From NCBI RefSeq assembly GCF_965363235.1, contig NC_134839.1, positions 72,926,910-72,990,909 of the forward strand: a stretch of 64,000 nucleotides of DNA, read 5' to 3'. Shown here one piece after another: positions 56,868-64,000 of the stretch. The notes under the pieces were generated by a model that did not search any database, was not told the DNA's origin, and worked only from the letters and a program-made list of their open reading frames with translations. Numbering within the stretch: the first letter of the stretch is position 1; every line of letters starts with the position of its first letter. The DNA comes from Mytilus galloprovincialis (lineage: Eukaryota > Mollusca > Bivalvia > Mytilida > Mytilidae). Position numbers and translations under genes: made by a program.

Positions 56868-57955
56868 CACAAATTGAAAAGATTTCTTTTTAAAAGGTGC
56901 AACGTCACTAACTAACGTATCATAAGCGATTAAGGAACGAATAAGTAACAGAGTATCAGTCGAGCGCTGAAACGGGTACATACGCGCTAATAGGTGTATT
57001 TCCCCTCCAAGAACCCATAGTTACCACAAGAGACAAGGAAAAAAACGAAAATCTTTTTTTTTAATGGTGCAACGTATAACAGACGTATTATAAGCGAATA
57101 AGATACGAATAAGTAACAGGGTACCAGTCGAGCGCTGAAACGGGTACATACGCGCTAATAGTTTTTTTTCACCTGTAAGATCCCATAATTACCACCAGAG
57201 ACAACAAACAAAATAAAAACATTTCTTTTTAAAAGGTGCAACGCATAACTAACGTATCATAAGCGAATAAGGAACGAATAAGTAACAGGGTAACAGTCGA
57301 GCACTGAAACGAGTACATACGCGCTAATAGGGTTATTTCATCTCTAAGACCCTATAGTTACCACAAAGAGATGTATAGAAAAAAAATACTGAAAAGTTTT
57401 TTTAAAGGTGTAAAATATAACACAGGTGTTATGAGTGAATAAGAAATGAATTAGAAACAAGGTATTAGTCTAGCGTCGAAACGGGTACACACGCGCTAAT
57501 AATAGGTTAATTTCACCTCGTAAAACCAAGAACCAACTACAAATATACAAAAATAAAGCAGTTAAAAGATTGAACGTATTAAAATCGAAAAAATAAAAAA
57601 TAAAAAATAACAGGATCGGTTGAGCATTAAAAAGGGATACATATTAACGTGTTTAAAGGGTACTATCACCTCAACAAAATGAGAACTATTACCAAAGATA
57701 AGAATACAATGAATTAAAAAAGGAGAAAGATATTAAAAAGCAAATAAGTAACGAATAAGAAATAAGGAATAAGTAACGAATAGATAACGAATAAGGAATA
57801 ACGAATAAGTAACGAATAAGGAATAAGTAACGAATACGGAAAAAGTAACGAATAAGGAAAAAATAACGAATAAGGAAAAAGTTATGAAGAAGGAATAAGT
57901 AACGAATAAGGAATAATTAAGTAACGAATATTTAAAGGAATAAGTAACCAACTTG
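56868..57955 (-). repeat. Third copy of the foldback arm (copy B)
   Basis: The same units as 34993-35984 (CGCTGAAACGGGTACATACG, AAAAGGTGCAACG) and the same GGAATAAGTAACGAATAAG array, ending in GTAACCAACTTGACGTCC. The opposite arm is missing here. Confidence 0.88.
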
Positions 57956-59600
57956 ACGTCCATATGATTTAAACATGTAAAGCTTCGCATATTGTATCGA
58001 AACCTGTCTCGTGATGCCTTCTAAATATTCATTTATTTGTTTGTTTTTTTTATGTCGTCGGGTTCTTGTCTCATTAACGTTTACTCAAAGTTCCTTTTAT
58101 TAAAATAAAGAAAATCGATATGACAATTTGTAAGATAATGTGTTTGCAAATGAGGGTGTGGAATGTTATATTAGGAACTATTTCAATATGAATAATTTAT
58201 AAATAAAACGAAAAATGGTCTGGTTTATGAAACCGTAACCCATTACTGAGACCATCATAGATTTATGCATAAACAAATTGTGTACAAATTGACCCCTTGT
58301 GTTACAAACTTGGCGCTAAGAGGCAATTGAAATCAATATATGTATTTCTTAATCATTAATTATATATAAAAATAACCTGATTTTCGGAATGTCCTTAGCT
58401 ATAAATAGATAATCAAGTGTTTTTCTCAAAAAGCTGACCACACAAACTCCTACATATAGTTTGACACGTTTCCCAATTTATGTTTGTAGTTAGTTCGAAT
58501 TCTGTAGTTAGCTTGAATTCTAGAACGTCTAATGACTTCTCATGGACTAAATGAAAAGAGTTAATTTTAGTGTAAATTAAAGAACAAAAATATGTAATGT
58601 ATCTGTCAATATGCATAATAGCTCATGTCCGAAAGTTAAGTAAACCTTATTGCATAATGCCATTTGCTTTGTTATTATTGCACTTTGTGTTAAACTGCCA
58701 GGTCGGAGTCAAAAATAGATGCAGAGGAACACAGATTTATGGTCCTCAAGCTAATAAGCAGAAATGAAAATAAAAAACACCATGAAAAGACAATAAATGC
58801 ATTGAGTATCGACTGATGCTTTTAGCCAATATGACTTATTGGTAGTTCTTGTCTTGCTGATATCATTAAGGGACATAAACGTCTATAAAGGGAGCCGAGC
58901 AATTCTAAAGGGACATTCAAACTCGGAAGGGTAAAAGATCCTATTCCATGTTTGGCATCTGTGATTCTCATTAAAGAACAAACAAGGTGATAAGACTAAT
59001 AATACAGGTAACGTTCGATAAGAAGATCTATAGGAAGGAATTGTAGTAACGACAATTGGAAACTCATCCGTGGACATCTGTTAAATAGATATTCTTTAAC
59101 TCGTGACGATGTCCGTCAAATTTTCGAGGCGATGTATTGCAACTTCACCACTTGTGACTTAGTTTATTAACTTCATTGGAGCAGCAATTCCCTACCAATG
59201 AAATCGTTATAGTAAATGCCAGCTCTGGAATATCGTATCAGCTGGGAAATACTGGAATACTGCTAACATAGAAACGGAAAGTGTACTATTGTGCAAATAA
59301 ACGCATTTCTTTCGTCATAATGTTTTTTTCTCAACTGACTCTAATTGTCAATTTCTAATCGAATGAAGTCATCCTCGTATGAATAAAGGAACAAGGCGAC
59401 AAAAAGAGAAGCACGGATGGTTCCATGAGAATGCAAATTGTTATCGAAAATCAAATCTAAACTTAAATAAAATATATTGCCGCTACGAACTTTTTGTTTG
59501 TCTTGTTGGTCATATTAGTTGACAGGCCTGTGTCTGTTCCAAGTCAGAAGCTTGTAATTCAGTGGTTGTCGTTTATTTATGTGTTACATATTTGTTTTTC

Positions 59601-59805
59601 GTTCATTTGTTTATATAAATAAGGCCGTTGGTTTTCTCGTTTGAATTTTTTTACATTATCATTTTGGGGCCTTTTATAGCTGACTATGCGTTATGGGCTT
59701 TGCTCATTGTTGACTGCCGTATGGCCTATAGTTGCTAATTTCTGTGTCATGTTGGTCTCTTGTGAAGAGTTGTCTAATTGGCAATCATGCCACATCTTTT
59801 TTCTT
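59601..59805 (-). repeat. Dispersed short repeat family S2, reverse copy in copy B
   Basis: A duplicate of the repeat at 38461-38672, with CATTGTTGACTGCCGTATGG and AATTGGCAATCATGCCACAT. Confidence 0.7.
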
Positions 59806-60232
59806 TATATATATATATATACTGATCATCGATGACGGGTTTTTACTTAAACAGATACCCTGGGTATGATTATAATGATTTTTGCTTGGTTTAAATTGTC
59901 ACGTAATCTTCAGATGAGACGACTTTTATAAAACGATCCAAAAGACGACGAACGCCAAAACCGGAGTCGAGCATGTGACAATAGAAATGGTCCAACAAAG
60001 ACTAAAAGTTTGAGGCAAGTTCCCTCTCCCGTTTCTCTTAAAATGTAATTGATAGAAGTAAAAAGTTTAACCAATAAAACATTGTTGAGAAAAGTGCAAA
60101 TTAAATAGTTTGTAAATCAACAACAAAATGATATATATAGAATAGATGAAAGCTAATGAACAGATTGCAGGCCTTTTACAGATTTTCAAAATTTGTAGTG
60201 AATGTATTTATTGAAAACGTTTATTACAGCAA

Positions 60233-60513
60233 ATGATTTTTATCGTGAATTTAATATTCTTAAGGATTGCTCTTATAGTAATTGTTTTCGGAAACCCAGC
60301 TGAAAATTGTATCCGAAAAGTAAAAGTAAGTAGTGTTCATCAAGGATATGTATACTTAGTACTCCAAACAAAACATATACATAAGCTTCCTTTTCTAATG
60401 ACGTTATTATATTCAAATGAGAAATAACCTGGGTTTTTTTTACCGAAACCGTCCAATTGCTTTTTTCAGAAAACTCTTGACATTATTTCTGAGAAAAATT
60501 AAGCTACCACTTA
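60233..60513 (+). pseudogene. Small secreted peptide candidate, copy B, frameshifted
   Basis: The first exon (60233-60325) reads as in copy A with N-P-A for N-I-A. Its GTAAGT donor is kept. In the second exon, GAGAAAAATTAA has one A fewer than copy A, so the frame stops after about ten codons (KTLDIISEKN). Confidence 0.35.
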
Positions 60514-60910
60514 TGTGGGATACTGTCATTTACTATAAATTCAGTTGCAGACCCAAATTTGGTATCAGAAACCTGACAAATCATTAAGGTAAGTGACTTA
60601 AATTATTACAGTGAAATGTTTCTCTCGAACTTATAGAAAAGTAAGGTCGATATAAGATTAAAACATGCGAAACACTATTTTTTATCTTATTTTTGCGCAT
60701 GGATTTCGATTTTTAAATAGAAATTATACACACAAAAACCGACAATTAAGACTGAGAAAAACTAATGGTAAAAACGCAGTTTATATATATTTGTAAAGTA
60801 AGAAATAATTATAACAAAGATTTTTTTGATTTTGAATAGACAGTTGAATATACTGTATATTTTTGACAACTGTGTGCTGACTATATGTGTCTTTGGTATG
60901 TTGCATTGCT

Positions 60911-61128
60911 GGTTACTGTCTATCTTAAGTTCGCACCAAACGTGTTTATACAATAGCTCTTATAAGATTCGCTTTAGACGTCAAATGCATAAACTGTTTG
61001 AAAACATGAGAACTAAATTCGTTTGAACAGAACAGTCAAAATTATTTAAGCAATAAGCATTGACCGAAGGAATTGCAACCTTAGGGAAATTGCATAATTG
61101 AACCTTGTTCGTGCTGGTGTCTGTAACA
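60911..61128. other. About 220-bp insertion present only in copy B
   Basis: Copy A reads ATTGCTGTGTTCTGTCTATT without a break. Copy B has about 220 bp between ATTGCTG and TGTGTTCTGTCTATT. No terminal repeats are obvious and I do not recognise the sequence. Confidence 0.6.
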
Positions 61129-61639
61129 ATTGTGTTCTGTCTATTTCGTTCTTTTTCCGCGGTTGTATTAGTATTAATCTAAGGAACTCACCCTTGTTAA
61201 TCAAGTCGGTATATGTGTATAAACGTATTTTAACTGACATATGTAAATGTCATACGATATGCAATGTAGCAGAGAGGTATATTTCTGTTGAGATATGAGA
61301 AATTGATAATTGGAAAGTTGAAATCATAACCTTTGTCATAGAATTAGTTTGAAGTCGTCAATATATGTCTTTTTTAGGTATTTTTTTCTATCTTTATGTC
61401 TTCTGAAGGTCCTGTATAGATTTTGCTTTTAACAATCTGAGTACGAAAACAAGTTGGCAGTTATAGTTATTTAGACATGAAAATATTTTGTACACATTGT
61501 ATCACTTTTATCATTATGTTATATTCATGTTAACTTATACATATATACATATATAAATAATAGAAGCTTTTGTTGCCGCTTCTAATATTCGTTCTTTTTT
61601 CCAGAGTATTGCTAATAAAAGATTGCACAGATCGTAACA

Positions 61640-61696
61640 ATGTTAAGACTACAGATATGTGTGATTTTAGTGTCATTTGTTACAGCATTCGATTTG
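61640..61696 (+). CDS. Preproprotein exon 1 (copy B)
   Basis: MLRLQICVILVSFVTAFDL, then a GTACGT donor. Same start and frame as copy A. Confidence 0.75.
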
Positions 61697-63306
61697 GTAC
61701 GTATTTTGTTTATTACGACGCATTTCTACAAACTTATGTTATTGAAAGTAATAATACTAATAATTTGTATTTTATACTGAGTTATTCATATGAAAAATTT
61801 AACTTTGGATCCTTAAGTTTGTTGTGCTTAAATTTAACACATTGACATTTTGATTTAAACCTTCAAATCTAAATGAAAATATTCAAGAATGTTAATTTAA
61901 TGATGACCCCAATCAAAATATGTTATATTAGAAAGATCATTTATAGTTAATTTGTTTTTAATTCCAGAAATTTGATTACCAGATTAGGGAAGGGAAGGCT
62001 AGATTTGTTGAAAATATAGAAACCAATCTAGGAAAGAATATAGTTAAAATCCATACTCCAGCACACAACGATGTTCTCGAATCATACCTTATGCAAGATT
62101 TTCAAAAGGTTTGTAATCAAACTAGGTCAAAACATATTGCCAAACAACAAATGGGCAAATATGCGAACTTGTTTGGTATGCATGGCGGTCAGCGATATCA
62201 CATATATCGACGCATTCAATGGCATATTGTTAATTGGAGAAAAAAATCAACCACGTCTATTCAAGATGACGAAAAAGGATACTAATAATATATTTATAAG
62301 GTTAAGTTCCTGATCTAAATCTAAACTATGTTTTAAAAAACGAATATTTCTACAACAAAAAAGTTTATTGTATAGATTATTAAGTACGGTTGTTTATTAA
62401 AAATGAAATGGCTTATTGCAGTAGTTTACATACATGTATTAATTCAGGTAAGATCATAAAACGACTTTTTAAAGTATATTTGAATCTATATATGCCAAAA
62501 GCTATTGTACCTGAATTAGTGAGTTGCTCATCATGGCGAAGGATGTAACACAAACTGTGAAGACAGTTTAGGTTGACAAAGAATTGGATGGAACCTCGGG
62601 TAGATTATCATTATACATCACATATATGCAATGCCATATTTTAAGACGTTCGAATTCAAAATTTTCTTTTCGGCATCTTCTATTTTAGTTCTAATTTATA
62701 GATTATCGTTGGTCATCTAAACGAAATTATTTTTCACGCATGAGCAATTACGGCGAAAATAAGAAAAGTTGTAAGATTGAGTTGAGATGACCAATGACAA
62801 TCTGTTTATCGCTATTCTATCCAAGAATATGTTGTTAATTTCATTGACGTACACACTTAGTTTTCTAGCGATAATTTTTCATATCACTCTACTGTGCCGA
62901 GGAAGGAAATTGTCAGTCAGTAGGATCAAAGGAAAAGTTCGTAAAATAGCATTAAATTTATATATATATTAATTTTTATACTAGTTTATGTTTTATGTAA
63001 ATTGTGTTAGTACTGAATGACAATTAGCTTGGCAGAACCGGATTGACCATATAAAATGTGTTAAAAATAACTTAAAAATATTAAAAAGGACTAAACGGGT
63101 CTAGTTTCAAACATTAAGCACGTAACCAGATAAGAATGACCGTTGTTTTATTTAATATATGAACATAAAAGGCTAACAAAATGTATTATTTATAGGGAAA
63201 GCAAATCAGATGTCTTCCATCTTTACGTCAATGTAGACTGCGGGATATTGATAGAAAGACTTCATCTGATGCTGGTAAAGTTACAGAGTCATATGTACAC
63301 AGCTGG
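61640..63306 (+). CDS. Second copy of the secreted preproprotein gene, first three coding exons (copy B, cut by window end)
   Basis: Exons 61640-61696, 61968-62108 and 63196-63306 encode the first 103 residues. I see only one amino acid difference from copy A, Ser to Thr at residue 15 in the signal peptide. Splice sites are kept. Exons 4-6 would lie beyond the window, so it is unknown whether this copy is complete. The introns differ more than the exons, with indels. Confidence 0.72.
61968..62108 (+). CDS. Preproprotein exon 2 (copy B)
   Basis: The same 47 codons as 40657-40797, with the same acceptor and donor. Confidence 0.78.
63196..63306 (+). CDS. Preproprotein exon 3 (copy B)
   Basis: The same 37 codons as 41860-41970. 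The next exon is outside the window. Confidence 0.78.
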
Positions 63307-64000
63307 GTATGTATAACATTACGAAGAAAATGAAACATTGAGCATAACAAATATTGAAATGTTTCACTATTTGAGAAGCCTTTTGACAGACTTATAATAC
63401 TTTTTAAAAGCCAAGTAATATGAGGAGTGTCCCTAATGGAGCAAGATTAGCTCATATTTCTGAAACATCATAGTTCTGATAATATTCTGTCCTGCGTCGC
63501 TGATGGCTAGTGGGTCTAGTAACCACTCAAATATGTCCATCTGTCTGTTTGTTCGTCCCTCTGTCCGCCCATCCATAAGATCTTGTGTAAAGCACTTTCA
63601 GCAAGTTTTCTTAGCTTCTATTGAATGATTATATAGTTGGTCTGCAACTTAATGATAAGTTATCGTACTATGTAATCATTTATATATATATACTGTGCAG
63701 TCACTTTCTGTTTGTGGATTGGTTATAATTGTTCTTGGCTTGTATGGAAGGGAATGATTTTATATTTGGTATTTAGTTTGTCAATGATATCGATCAGTTA
63801 CAGCGCGTGAGAAAGTTTTAGATCTGCCGTGCAGGCACTTTTTTTCCCGATAGTTCCAATTTTAACAACATTCATTGTAAAAGGTACCCAGACCTAAGTT
63901 ACAACTAGAATGGTTACTTTAGGATCCTAGTAGATCAAAGTTGCCCCCAACTTTGACATGGAGATATTAAATCTTCTGATAAAATCTATCTCTCCGGTAT

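Larger units (their letters stand above)
52417..64000 (+). repeat. Segmental duplication, copy B (incomplete)
   Basis: It starts at GTGTTTTCTGATTG and repeats the sequence from 16288 in direct orientation. The match is interrupted by an extra segment at about 53131-54425. It has no counterpart for the Penelope element or for 20860-34993, but follows 34993-43000 closely to the end. The repeat distance of 36.1 kb at the start makes this a head-to-tail duplication. An assembly artefact from divergent haplotypes is possible. Confidence 0.85.

Overview
The window is nuclear DNA of an invertebrate animal, most probably a marine mussel close to Mytilus. It is AT-rich, its genes are split by GT-AG introns of 0.3-4 kb, and most of it is made of short interspersed repeats that I recognise as typical of bivalve, and especially Mytilus, genomes. 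There are no bacterial features. The genes appear as short conserved exons that end at splice sites; most long open frames are repeat-derived or chance.

Layout. (1) 1-16,052, plus strand: the 3' half of a proprotein convertase-like (furin/kexin family, S8B) serine protease gene. Its exons encode the end of the catalytic domain with the active-site Ser, the P domain, a Thr/Lys/Asp/Pro stalk, one transmembrane helix and a short cytosolic tail. The introns carry a tRNA-derived SINE, TIR elements and a tandem-repeat element bounded by TTTATACGACCGCA. (2) About 16.3-24.5 kb: no gene. It holds a palindromic Penelope-like element remnant (17,282-18,959) and further decayed repeats, including two hammerhead-ribozyme-like motifs. 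(3) 25.9-36.0 kb: a candidate 10 kb foldback element. Two inverted arms of about 1.3-1.4 kb, made of tandem repeats, flank a defective L1/Tx1-like LINE (28.5-32.8 kb, minus strand) that is itself split by a 578-bp TIR element. (4) 39.1-47.5 kb, plus strand: a candidate two-exon small secreted peptide, then a complete six-exon gene for a 257-residue secreted preproprotein. That protein has a signal peptide, a BRICHOS-like proregion, a furin site (RFKR) and an 82-residue C-terminal peptide with ten cysteines. Its fourth intron holds a tandem dimer of a 542-nt unit with a type I hammerhead ribozyme in each copy, a retrozyme-like arrangement. (5) 47.7-51 kb: a 3.25 kb element with TIRs. (6) 52.4-64.0 kb: the start of a second copy of the sequence beginning at 16.3 kb, a head-to-tail duplication with a unit of about 36 kb. 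The second copy lacks the 14 kb between 20.9 and 35.0 kb and carries the first three coding exons of a second preproprotein gene before the window ends.

The two recognisable genes could be linked in function, since one is a furin-like protease and the other has a furin-type site, but nothing in the DNA proves it. The points I consider most worth pursuing are the hammerhead dimer, the duplicated preproprotein gene, the palindromic Penelope fragment and the foldback element.
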